A stretch of 64,000 nucleotides of DNA from Christiangramia lutea (GTDB lineage Bacteria; Bacteroidota; Bacteroidia; Flavobacteriales; Flavobacteriaceae). This document shows, piece after piece, positions 36,299 through 44,420 of this stretch. The stretch covers positions 1 through 64,000 of the forward strand of contig NZ_JAKVTV010000003.1 in NCBI RefSeq assembly GCF_022489035.1. Direction: 5' to 3'. The notes below the pieces were generated by a model that saw only the letters and a program-made list of their open reading frames with translations, searched no databases and was not told the origin of the DNA. Within the stretch, counting starts at the first letter, position 1, and the number at the start of each line of letters is the position of its first letter. The translations under genes and the position numbers were made by a program.

Positions 36299-36361
36299 GT
36301 CAACCTGAACTTGGTTCAGGGTCTTAACGAAGCGAGATGCTGAAACAAGTTCAGCATGACT
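36299..36361. repeat. REP-like palindromic repeat pair
   Basis: CCTGAACTTGGTTCAGG and TGCTGAAACAAGTTCAGCA with the linker GTCTTAACGAAGCGAGA; same family as the repeats at 35219-35302 and 25.6-26.1 kb. Confidence 0.7.
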
Positions 36362-36385
36362 ATAGATCATAATCATATATATTTA

Positions 36386-36417
36386 AAAACGCGCTGAAAT
36401 CTCAGCGCGTTTTTTTA
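36386..36417 (+). terminator. Intrinsic terminator of the immunophilin gene
   Basis: ACGCGCTGA-AATC-TCAGCGCGT followed by seven T, about 105 nt after the stop. Confidence 0.85.
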
Positions 36418-36426
36418 TTTTTAGAT

Positions 36427-36972
36427 ATGACAACCGAAGAAATTAATACTTTAAAATATCCGATAGGAAAGGAAGAAATTCCGGAAAAGATTACTGCCAA
36501 GCATATTCAAAAATGGATAAGTGATATCAGCGAATTACCTTCAAAATTGAGAGAAGCAGTAAGTAAACTTTCCAAAGAACAGTTAGATACTCCCTACCGC
36601 CCGGATGGTTGGACCCTGAAACAACTAATACATCATATCGCCGATAGTCATATGAGTGCACTATTACGTTTTAAATGGGCTTTGACAGAGGATGAACCAA
36701 CCATAAAAGCTTATGATGAAAAATCCTTTGCCGAATTATATGATTCAAAACTGGCTCCAGTGGAAATTTCAATTGATTTCATTACAGCTTTACATGGAAA
36801 ATGGGTGATTCTTCTGGAAAATATGAGTAATTCAGATTTTGAAAGAACCTTTGTGCATCCGGAGTCTGGCTACAGATATACCTTAAAGGAAAGTTTGGGA
36901 CATTATTCCTGGCACGGAAGGCATCATTATGCTCATTTACAAAATTTACTGAAAAGAAAAGGCTGGTTTTAA
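36427..36972 (+). CDS. YfiT-like DinB-fold putative metal-dependent hydrolase
   Basis: This 181-residue protein follows the YfiT/BstA pattern: LKYPIGKEEIPEKIT at the N-terminus, TPYRPDGWTLKQLIHHIADSH with the first metal histidine, and HYSWHGRHHYAHLQNL near the end with two more. Relatives bind a divalent metal and include bacillithiol S-transferases, which fits Bacteroidota that make bacillithiol; the substrate is unproved. Its stop codon lies inside a bidirectional terminator. Confidence 0.87.
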   Translation: MTTEEINTLKYPIGKEEIPEKITAKHIQKWISDISELPSKLREAVSKLSKEQLDTPYRPDGWTLKQLIHHIADSHMSALLRFKWALTEDEPTIKAYDEKSFAELYDSKLAPVEISIDFITALHGKWVILLENMSNSDFERTFVHPESGYRYTLKESLGHYSWHGRHHYAHLQNLLKRKGWF

Positions 36973-36983
36973 GAACCAGCCTT
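36957..36983. terminator. Bidirectional terminator overlapping the YfiT-like stop codon
   Basis: AAAGGCTGGTTTTAAGAACC pairs with its own second half, ending AGCCTTT; the TAA stop at 36970-36972 lies in the loop. It serves the YfiT-like gene and the convergent peroxiredoxin gene. Confidence 0.7.
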
Positions 36984-36993
36984 TGTTTCAAGA

Positions 36994-37638
36994 TTAATTA
37001 TTTAATTCCGGTTCAGGGGTCATTCTTAGGTATGGTTTTATTTCCTTATAACCTTTTGGGAACATCTTGTCTGCTTCCTCATTGGTCACCGATGGACTAA
37101 TTACCACATCTTCTCCATGTTTCCAATTGGCAGGTGTTGCCACTTTATTATAGGCAGTAAGCTGAAGAGAATCTATCACCCTCAATAGCTCATCGAAATT
37201 TCTACCGGTGCTCGCCGGGTAGGTTAGGGTCATTTTAATGCTCTTGTCCGGTGCGATCACAAATACCGAACGTACCGTTAAAGTATCATCGGCTTTTGGG
37301 TGGATCATTCCGTAGAGATCAGAAACCTTACGGTCTTCATCAGCTATAATTGGAAAATTTACAGTGGTATTCTGGGTTTCGTTAATATCTTTTATCCAGC
37401 CTTTGTGAGATTCCAGTCCGTCAACACTCAATGCCATCACTTTTACATTGCGTTTTTCAAACTCCTTTTTATAGTTGGCCACGGTACCCAGTTCTGTGGT
37501 ACATACCGGTGTATAATCTGCAGGATGGGAAAACAGGATTCCCCAGCTGTCTCCAAGATAATCGTAAAAATTGATCTTTCCTTCTGAAGTCTCGGCATCA
37601 AAGTTAGGAGCTTTGTCACCTAATTTTAAATCACTCAT
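36994..37638 (-). CDS. 1-Cys peroxiredoxin (Prx6 group)
   Basis: This 214-residue protein has the peroxidatic Cys46 in the motif HPADYTPVCTTE, and a C-terminal extension (ANWKHGEDVVISPSVTNEEADKMFPKGYKEI) typical of the Prx6 group. It reduces hydrogen peroxide and organic peroxides. I chose the ATG at 37638; a TTG two codons upstream is less likely. It is followed on the same strand by a separate thioredoxin-like gene with a 99-nt gap, so the two may share a role in peroxide defence. Confidence 0.95.
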   Translation of the reverse strand: MSDLKLGDKAPNFDAETSEGKINFYDYLGDSWGILFSHPADYTPVCTTELGTVANYKKEFEKRNVKVMALSVDGLESHKGWIKDINETQNTTVNFPIIADEDRKVSDLYGMIHPKADDTLTVRSVFVIAPDKSIKMTLTYPASTGRNFDELLRVIDSLQLTAYNKVATPANWKHGEDVVISPSVTNEEADKMFPKGYKEIKPYLRMTPEPELNN

Positions 37639-37737
37639 AATCAATTATTTTATTAGTTAATATTAATAACCTATTAAATCGATAGGATTTGTAAAATTAT
37701 GGAAATATCAATTTTTAAACCTGAAGTTTGAGTTAAA

Positions 37738-38295
37738 TTATTCTTTCCATTTTATGTTACAACCTATGCTTGGTTTCTGAATTTTAGAAACCGGCCTGTT
37801 ATTCAGGACGGAATCCATAGCTTCTCTCAGGTCGCGTCCATTGGGATGAATTCCATTTCCAGGGCGGCTATCATCCAGCTGACCATGATAAATAAGTTTA
37901 AGTTCAGAATCGAAAAGATAAAAATCTGGGGTGCAGGCAGCATCATAGGCCTTTGCGATCTCCTGGCTGCCATCAAATAGATAAGGGAAGGAATACTGAT
38001 GTTTTGCCGCATGTTCTTTCATCATTTCAGGATTGTCCTGGGGATATTTATTCACATCGTTGCTCATTATTCCGGCAAAACCAAAACCCAACTGCCTGTA
38101 TTCGTTGGCAATGTGAACGATCTCTTCATTTACATGTTTTACAAATGGACAATGGTTACAAATGAACATGATAACGGTACCTTTTTCGCCTTGTACCTCT
38201 TCAAGGGTTATCAGATGGTCGGTAATAGTATCCATTAATTTGAATCCGGGAGCTTTCATTCCCAGCTCTATAATGTTTGATGGGGTAAGTGACAT
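37738..38295 (-). CDS. Thioredoxin-fold protein with CNHC motif
   Basis: This 185-residue AhpC/TSA-like protein has Cys46-Asn-His-Cys49 in VIMFICNHCPFVKH, the place of the thioredoxin active site, plus DYDAACTPDFYLFD-like cis-Pro region (AACTPDFYLF) and a third conserved Cys near the end (SIGCNIKWK). This family is widespread and is thought to reduce thiols; its partner is unknown. It starts divergently from csaA, 65 nt away. Confidence 0.88.
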   Translation of the reverse strand: MSLTPSNIIELGMKAPGFKLMDTITDHLITLEEVQGEKGTVIMFICNHCPFVKHVNEEIVHIANEYRQLGFGFAGIMSNDVNKYPQDNPEMMKEHAAKHQYSFPYLFDGSQEIAKAYDAACTPDFYLFDSELKLIYHGQLDDSRPGNGIHPNGRDLREAMDSVLNNRPVSKIQKPSIGCNIKWKE

Positions 38296-38360
38296 CTTTT
38301 TCTTTAAAATTAATTATTAATGCGGAATATTGTCTAATTTGAAACCTTTAAATTCTAAAA

Positions 38361-38699
38361 ATGAAAGAAATTACCTGGGACGATTTTGAAAAAGTTGAAA
38401 TGAGAGTTGGAACCATCATTTCTGCAGAAGATTTTCCTGACGCTCGCGATCCCGCTTATAAACTTCAGATAGATTTTGGAGAGGAAATAGGAGAGAGAAG
38501 ATCCTCTGCCCAGATTACACGCAGGTATACCAGAGAAGAATTACCCGGGAGGCAGATCATAGCAGTGGTCAATTTTCCAGTAAAAAGAATTGCCGGATTT
38601 AAAAGTGAGTGCCTGGTTCTTGGAGTACTGGGAGATCAAAAGGATGTAGTATTGCTTTCTCCAGATCAAAAAATGCCTAATGGTAGCCGGATAGCCTGA
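38361..38699 (+). CDS. csaA: CsaA-like tRNA-binding protein
   Basis: This 112-residue single OB-fold protein has the CsaA motifs FEKVEMRVGTI, DPAYKLQIDFG, SSAQITRRY and RQIIAVVNFPVKRIAGFKSE. CsaA proteins bind tRNA and have export-chaperone activity. Its stop abuts the end of the convergent ktrA gene with no gap at all. Confidence 0.92.
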   Translation: MKEITWDDFEKVEMRVGTIISAEDFPDARDPAYKLQIDFGEEIGERRSSAQITRRYTREELPGRQIIAVVNFPVKRIAGFKSECLVLGVLGDQKDVVLLSPDQKMPNGSRIA

Positions 38700-39407
38700 T
38701 TATACCTGTTCTTTGAACTTTTTATGTTCCTCCAGCAATCTTCTAATATCTTTGTTATGACCGTATAGAACCATGATCTCATCTTTGTGGAGAACAGTAT
38801 CTGCCTTGGCAATTCCCTTTACTTTCATTTTCTCCTTGTCGATACCCATTTCACTCCTGGTGTTAGAAACCTTCATGGTAGTGAGGATGAGAATGTCGAA
38901 CTCTTCTTTTATACCTAATTCTTTGATCGTTTTTTCATGGTAAGCCTCGGGAATTCTTGTTTCAACAATACTGTAATTACTGTCTAGTTCAAAACTGTCT
39001 ACAATACCTTCCATATTTAACCTCTGCGCCCAGCGATCGGCGGTTTCACTTTCAGGATGAATTATTTCATCTATACCCATAGTTTCAAGTACTGTGCGCT
39101 GAAGGGGATCTACCGCACGGCTTATAAGCCTTTTTACTTTCATCTGTTTCATTAAGGCCGCTACCATGATATTTGCTCCTTTATCTTCTCCAATCCCCAC
39201 GATCACAACATCACAATCTTTCAACGGAAGATTCTTTACAGCTTCAGGATCTGTTGCATCCAGGCTGATAGCGTGGGTGATCTTTTCCTTGATAGCGTCT
39301 ACTTTACTCATGCTAATATCAACTCCAATCACTTCATTTCCCATTTCTGCCAGTTTCTCGGAAATTGAGGAACCGAAAACGCCGAGTCCTATTACTATAT
39401 ATTTCAT
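38700..39407 (-). CDS. Potassium uptake regulatory subunit (KtrA/TrkA-type RCK protein)
   Basis: This 235-residue protein has an N-terminal RCK Rossmann domain (YIVIGLGVFGSSISEKLAEMGNEVIGVD, with GxGxxG) and a C-terminal TrkA-C domain (YSIVETRIPEAYHEKTIKELGI). It binds NAD(H) or ATP and gates the membrane subunit encoded 10 nt upstream. Together they should form a Ktr/Trk-type K+ importer for osmotic balance, which matches the BCCT osmolyte locus elsewhere in the window. Confidence 0.92.
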   Translation of the reverse strand: MKYIVIGLGVFGSSISEKLAEMGNEVIGVDISMSKVDAIKEKITHAISLDATDPEAVKNLPLKDCDVVIVGIGEDKGANIMVAALMKQMKVKRLISRAVDPLQRTVLETMGIDEIIHPESETADRWAQRLNMEGIVDSFELDSNYSIVETRIPEAYHEKTIKELGIKEEFDILILTTMKVSNTRSEMGIDKEKMKVKGIAKADTVLHKDEIMVLYGHNKDIRRLLEEHKKFKEQV

Positions 39408-39417
39408 AATTCTATGA

Positions 39418-41208
39418 TTAGTTGATTAATATTTCGTCTGTTGGGTATTTGTAATTCATATGCTTGACATTTCGAAGTAATGCGATCATAATGGTAAGCA
39501 TACTCACTCTTCCTATGAACATTGTAAAAATGATCACCATTTTTGAATAGGATGATAGATCGGCAGTTATTCCAGTAGATAATCCAACGGTGCTATAGGC
39601 TGAAAAGGCTTCAAATGCAATACTCAGTAAGGTCTTCTCCTGGTCGAAAGATGTGATAAGAAAAATAGAAAATCCAATAACCATCAAGGAAAGAGAGATG
39701 ATCGCAAATGCCCTTCTAATGGAAGCCTGGGAAACTTCTCGTTTATAGACTTCGATCCTGTCCTTTCCACGAGCCAGGCTGAAAAAATTTAGGGTAGCTA
39801 CTGCTATGGTACTGGTTTTAATACCGCCTCCGGTAGAAGCAGGCGATGCACCAACCCACATTAGCATGAAAAGCATCATTAAAGTAGTAAAGTTGAGGGC
39901 ACCGATATCAATGGTATTAAAACCGGCAGTTCTGGGAGTTGCAGCTCCAAAAAATGCCGTGACGATCTTCCCGAACCAGTTATGCTCTGCCAGGGTATTG
40001 TTATATTCAAAAAAGTAGAATCCAACACTCCCAATAGATAGGAGTACAACTGTACTTACGATAACGATTCGCGTATTTAGGTTGATCACCCATGGCGAAT
40101 TGGGCAATGGCTTCCTTTCCCTGAAATTTAGAATGAGGTTATGTAAGCTGAATTTCACATATTTATAAAGGTTCAAAACAATGGGAAATCCAATACCTCC
40201 AAGGATGAATAGAAATGCAATACCCAGGTGAAGAGGATAATTAAACCTGAAACCCGGATCATATAAACTGTTTTCCAGGGTAGAAAAACCTGCATTGCAA
40301 AAGCCGCTAACGGCATGAAAAACTGAGAAAAGTACACGATCACCCATACCCGAGATCTCAGAATTATTAAGACTCAAGTATATCCAAATGGCTCCAATCA
40401 ATTCAATAAGGAAAGTAATAAATAAGATCTTTTTAAGCACACCAAATACTTCACCGATCTTTTCTGAATTCGTTGCATCCTTAAGCATCAACTGACTTTG
40501 ATAAGAAGTTTCACCTCTGAAAAAATAGCTGAAATAACTGGCAAAGGTCATGATTCCGAGTCCGCCAACCTGCATAAGGAAAAGGATAATGCTCTGGCCG
40601 AAAACAGTGAAATATGAGCCGGTATCAACCACGATAAGGCCCGTTACGCAAACTGCACTCGTGGAAGTGAAAAGCGCGTCCAGCATACTAATTCCTTCGT
40701 GTGTAGCCTTGGGAAGCATCAAAAGGCCACAGCCAAGAAAGATAATTCCCAGGAAGCTGGTAATAAATAGCTGAGCCGGATTGAGGTATTGCTTCTGAAA
40801 CCTAAAATCTACGGTAGCAAATTCCCTTATAAAATATACCAGGGCCGCCGCATACATATAGGCCATTTTATTTAGAAACTCCAGTGCCGGGAAGTTTTCC
40901 AGTATGCCATCGGTTTTTACCAGAAGAAGCAAAAGGAAAATGATGCCCAGGAGCGAATCGAAGATCCTTACCTTTAAACGAAATTTAATTTTGAAAAGAA
41001 GATAGCGTAAAAGAATCGCAGAGATCCCGATTATCAGTATGGTGAAATAGTACGAATTCAGTTGCTGCTCTTCATATTCACCCTGCCTGAACCCCAGATC
41101 GTAAATCGCCACAAGAACTGTGATAAAGCTTAGAATGAATGAGAACCTGTTGAGGTATCTCAAGAATCTTTCATTACGAAGCCAGCTTTTGAATCCGGAG
41201 AATTTCAC
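39418..41208 (-). CDS. Potassium transporter membrane subunit (TrkH/KtrB family)
   Basis: This protein (about 596 residues) has four pore repeats with selectivity-filter stretches STSAVCVTGLIV, HAVSGFCNAGFS, AATPRTAGFNTID and SAYSTVGLSTGI, preceded by extra N-terminal helices. The open frame has no ATG near its start. A TTG at 41307 would overlap a -7-like element (TAACTTTG, 41305-41312), so I prefer the GTG at 41208, which gives the N-terminus VKFSGFKSW. It is cotranscribed with the RCK subunit gene. Confidence 0.88.
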   Translation of the reverse strand: MKFSGFKSWLRNERFLRYLNRFSFILSFITVLVAIYDLGFRQGEYEEQQLNSYYFTILIIGISAILLRYLLFKIKFRLKVRIFDSLLGIIFLLLLLVKTDGILENFPALEFLNKMAYMYAAALVYFIREFATVDFRFQKQYLNPAQLFITSFLGIIFLGCGLLMLPKATHEGISMLDALFTSTSAVCVTGLIVVDTGSYFTVFGQSIILFLMQVGGLGIMTFASYFSYFFRGETSYQSQLMLKDATNSEKIGEVFGVLKKILFITFLIELIGAIWIYLSLNNSEISGMGDRVLFSVFHAVSGFCNAGFSTLENSLYDPGFRFNYPLHLGIAFLFILGGIGFPIVLNLYKYVKFSLHNLILNFRERKPLPNSPWVINLNTRIVIVSTVVLLSIGSVGFYFFEYNNTLAEHNWFGKIVTAFFGAATPRTAGFNTIDIGALNFTTLMMLFMLMWVGASPASTGGGIKTSTIAVATLNFFSLARGKDRIEVYKREVSQASIRRAFAIISLSLMVIGFSIFLITSFDQEKTLLSIAFEAFSAYSTVGLSTGITADLSSYSKMVIIFTMFIGRVSMLTIMIALLRNVKHMNYKYPTDEILIN

Positions 41209-41363
41209 GAAAAATGAGATTTTAGCATAGGGAATATGGCTTTTAAAACCTAAAAAGTCCGGAGAGATAGACCACCGGACTCTTTTGAAGCTTTTAGTCC
41301 AGAGCAAAGTTATTTAAGAAAACTAACAAGAATCCTAAAAATTCCCTAAACTATGTTCTTTCG

Positions 41364-43880
41364 CTACATCTCTTCACCAAAGAAAATAGCATTCATGAGG
41401 AGTTTGTTGGTGCCATACCAAAATGCTCTAAAATTAGTATTATCGGTAAAAAGCATTACTTCTCCGCTGCCTAGACTTTTATGTTTGAAGGGTACCGTAC
41501 TCGCAATAGAATCAAGATTAGGCTTGCTAATATATCCGCTTAAAAGGGGTTTTTCAGTATAGCGAATCGGGTTTTTATAGCTTTGCTCATCGGCCTCCAT
41601 AAAAATTGTTGTATTTCTGAACATTGCGATCTTATCATCTTTATAACCAAAGGCGATAGGGTGGGAGCGGTCTAATTTCACTTCGAATATTGCTCCTCCA
41701 ATTCCCTGGGCACCGGTAAAATCACCCCGGTCTTCAAAACTGATATTATTTGCGATTAGCTCATTTTCCTTTGATTTGTACTCGATAAAATTATTTGACT
41801 TCATCCATTTTACGGCATTGCGGTAGGCAATTATCGTTCCGCCAGCTTTGGTCCAGTCTTTCAGTTTCGAAGCATGCTTTTTAGCGATTCCCTCTCCCCA
41901 TGAAGATGGCAAAATGATATCTGTATACTCTTTGAGATTGGTTTCATCAAGATCTTTTACATCCAGTTTGGTGATCTTCATATCATACCTCTGGTCGAAT
42001 AAGTGCCAGATCTCACCGGCATCATAGGGTGTGATGCTAACACCAACGATGATTGCCACTTTTTGAGGTTTTAAAGCTCTAAATTGATTGCTACCAAGGT
42101 TGATTCCCCGGGTCATTCCTGTATTAATTGAAGTTATTTCAACACCGCTTTCTTTAGAGATCTCACTGAGAAATTCAAAAAGTTCCTGCTGATCCAGTTT
42201 TTGATTCTGAACCGGGACCATGATGGTACCATGTCCATAATTTGTTCCTTCCAGCCAGAAATCTTCCATTGCCACCTTTGCTCTTAGGTCGTTTTCAAGA
42301 ATTTTGTTGAGGGCCTTGGGAGCCATGTAGTTGTTCCAGTTCAGTAAATATGCATAATTACTTTCAGCGGGTAAAGCAGGAGATGGCTTACTAAGTTCCA
42401 CGATAGGTTGGCCTGCATTTTTCATCGATACTTCCTCAGCGAAATCAAGGTTGAATGCTAAAGGGAAGGTCCAGGCCGAGATATCATAGAAAAGACTATC
42501 TCTAAACTCGGTTCTCCTTTCGAACATAGCCTTTAATAATTTATGCTGTCTTTGCGCTTTAGGGACTATATATGCGGTTCCTCTTTTGAATTGTTTTCCA
42601 TCTTCGTTGAAGTCCTGGTTTAAGTCATAAATTTCAATTTTATGCCGTTTTAATATTTCAGCAAGTTTATAAGCACTTACGGGATCTTTGGAACTACCAA
42701 AAGCATAAGCTCCTGATTTGGCAGTTTGCCGGGCTTCTTCAAAGAAATTTCGCTGATAATCGAGTAATTCCATTCTCATTTCCTGGGAAGCTTCCAGGGT
42801 AGATAGAGCCGCGGTAAACTGGTTTCTAATGGTGAATGGGAAGGTAAGCAGGCCATTTTCAGTCTCCTGCGCGTGTCCTCTTGAGCTTCCCTGTTCGAAC
42901 AAAATACCAACGCTTCCATTGATATCTGGAAAAGTAGATCCTTTACCATAGTAGAAATCGTCATAATTTTCCTCGGTATAATAGAGGGATCCAATTTTGT
43001 CTAAGGCCTCGGCATGATAAGTACCTATCTCTTTGGTTAGATCCTGGTTCATTTGCGGAGTAAGTGGGTGGGTCCTGGAGGGAATTCCGGGTTGGAAAAA
43101 GAATGTGGAGTTGGAACCCATTTCATGGTGATCTGTAAGTATATTGGGATACCATTTATGAAAAGTGGCAATCCTGGCCTGTGATTCCGGTAATTGAACA
43201 GGTAACCAGTCGCGGTTCATGTCAAACCAGTAGTGGTTGGTCCTGCCGCCCGGCCAAACCTCACTGTATTCTCTATCCTGAGGATCTGGATTAATATTTT
43301 TGCTTTTATTGGTATTTGCCCAGTAGGCGAACCTTTGCAGGCCATCTGGATTGAATGAAGGGTCCAGTAAAATTATTGAATTTTCCAGAGTATTTTGAAT
43401 TTCTTCACCTTCTGCTGCAGCCAGATAATATGCATAAAGAAGAGCGGCATTAGATCCGCTGGGTTCATTGCCATGAATGCTGAATCCCTGGTTGATTACA
43501 ATAGGCATTTCTTCAGTATTCAAGGATCCAGATCCTTTTTCAACAAGGGATACATGTTGTTTTCTAATTTGCTCAAGTTTAGCCAGATTCTCTTCCGAAG
43601 AGATCGTAAGTAAAACCAGCGGGCGACCTTCATAGGTAGTTCCCCTGTTTTCAATCTGAATTCTTGGTGACGCATCGGCCAGCCTGTGCATATACATTAA
43701 TAGACGGTCGTGGCTTACGTGCCATTCACCGGGTACAAATCCTATCACCTCTTGTGGAGTAGGAATTTCAGAATTATAGGAAATGTTTGAAGGGAGGTAG
43801 TAATCTAAAGTGACGTATTTCTCCTGGGCATTGCTGAATAAAAATGAGATTATTAAAATGAAACTGAGGATATTTCGCAT
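41364..43880 (-). CDS. Secreted M14-family zinc carboxypeptidase
   Basis: This 838-residue protein has a signal peptide (FILIISFLFSNAQ), then the M14 peptidase domain at about 50-370 with HGNEPSGS (zinc His and Glu), FNPDGLQRF, LTDHHEMGSNSTFF (third zinc ligand region) and ILFEQGSSRG (catalytic Glu). The C-terminal half is a long glutamine-amidotransferase-like region of about 400 residues often seen in Bacteroidota members. It should cleave peptides in the periplasm or outside the cell. It is monocistronic. Confidence 0.9.
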   Translation of the reverse strand: MRNILSFILIISFLFSNAQEKYVTLDYYLPSNISYNSEIPTPQEVIGFVPGEWHVSHDRLLMYMHRLADASPRIQIENRGTTYEGRPLVLLTISSEENLAKLEQIRKQHVSLVEKGSGSLNTEEMPIVINQGFSIHGNEPSGSNAALLYAYYLAAAEGEEIQNTLENSIILLDPSFNPDGLQRFAYWANTNKSKNINPDPQDREYSEVWPGGRTNHYWFDMNRDWLPVQLPESQARIATFHKWYPNILTDHHEMGSNSTFFFQPGIPSRTHPLTPQMNQDLTKEIGTYHAEALDKIGSLYYTEENYDDFYYGKGSTFPDINGSVGILFEQGSSRGHAQETENGLLTFPFTIRNQFTAALSTLEASQEMRMELLDYQRNFFEEARQTAKSGAYAFGSSKDPVSAYKLAEILKRHKIEIYDLNQDFNEDGKQFKRGTAYIVPKAQRQHKLLKAMFERRTEFRDSLFYDISAWTFPLAFNLDFAEEVSMKNAGQPIVELSKPSPALPAESNYAYLLNWNNYMAPKALNKILENDLRAKVAMEDFWLEGTNYGHGTIMVPVQNQKLDQQELFEFLSEISKESGVEITSINTGMTRGINLGSNQFRALKPQKVAIIVGVSITPYDAGEIWHLFDQRYDMKITKLDVKDLDETNLKEYTDIILPSSWGEGIAKKHASKLKDWTKAGGTIIAYRNAVKWMKSNNFIEYKSKENELIANNISFEDRGDFTGAQGIGGAIFEVKLDRSHPIAFGYKDDKIAMFRNTTIFMEADEQSYKNPIRYTEKPLLSGYISKPNLDSIASTVPFKHKSLGSGEVMLFTDNTNFRAFWYGTNKLLMNAIFFGEEM

Positions 43881-43909
43881 GGCATTATTTTTTGAGAAAT
43901 CTAAGATAA

Positions 43910-43937
43910 AAAAAACCGCCCTGAAAGAGGGCGGTTT
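43910..43937. terminator. Terminator between the M14 gene and the PUR gene
   Basis: AAACCGCCC-TGAAA-GAGGGCGGTTT; on the minus strand a T tract follows, 25 nt past the PUR-family gene stop. Confidence 0.8.
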
Positions 43938-43961
43938 GATAATAGCTAATCGAAAAGTTAA

Positions 43962-44345
43962 TTATATATCGTCGAAACTTACATCGGTAAATTTCTCAGC
44001 AGTTGAATTCTCCGGAGTGCTTTCGCTACTCTCGTCATCATACTCCTTTTTGAAGTCTTTCTGGTGACGCTCGCTAATTACTTCCTCACCTTTTTCGTTG
44101 ATGATGAAGTTGGTCATCTCTTCAAGAATTTCTTTAAAACCGTCAAAATCTTCTTTATAAAGGTAGATCTTGTGTTTTTTGTAGTAGAAAGACCCGTCGT
44201 CGTTGGTAAACTTTTTACTTTCGGTGATGGTAAGATAATAATCATCTGCCCGGGTTGATCTTACATCAAAAAAATAAGTTCTTCTTCCCGCTCTTAAAAC
44301 TTTAGAGAATATTTCTTCTTTCTCCATCATTCCCTTGTCGCTCAT
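43962..44345 (-). CDS. PUR-domain nucleic-acid-binding protein (DUF3276)
   Basis: This 127-residue protein matches the bacterial PUR family: EIFSKVLRAGRRTYFFDVRST, YYLTITESKK, KHKIYLYKEDFDGFKEIL, followed by an acidic, Ser-rich tail. Homologues such as Borrelia BpuR bind single-stranded DNA and RNA and act as post-transcriptional regulators. The gene lies just upstream of the ABC exporter on the same strand order (exporter first, 75 nt gap), a neighbourhood common in Flavobacteriaceae to my knowledge. Confidence 0.9.
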   Translation of the reverse strand: MSDKGMMEKEEIFSKVLRAGRRTYFFDVRSTRADDYYLTITESKKFTNDDGSFYYKKHKIYLYKEDFDGFKEILEEMTNFIINEKGEEVISERHQKDFKKEYDDESSESTPENSTAEKFTDVSFDDI

Positions 44346-44420
44346 ATAAATAGATTCTTTAATGGTTTGTTATTGTCGAGTCCAAAAATCTAAAAATTTT
44401 TAACATCTCACAAAATAATT

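Noticed and set aside
41209-41307. N-terminal extension of the K+ transporter from a TTG
   Set aside because: The TTG overlaps a -7-like element, so transcription would start downstream of it; GTG at 41208 fits better, though this is not certain.
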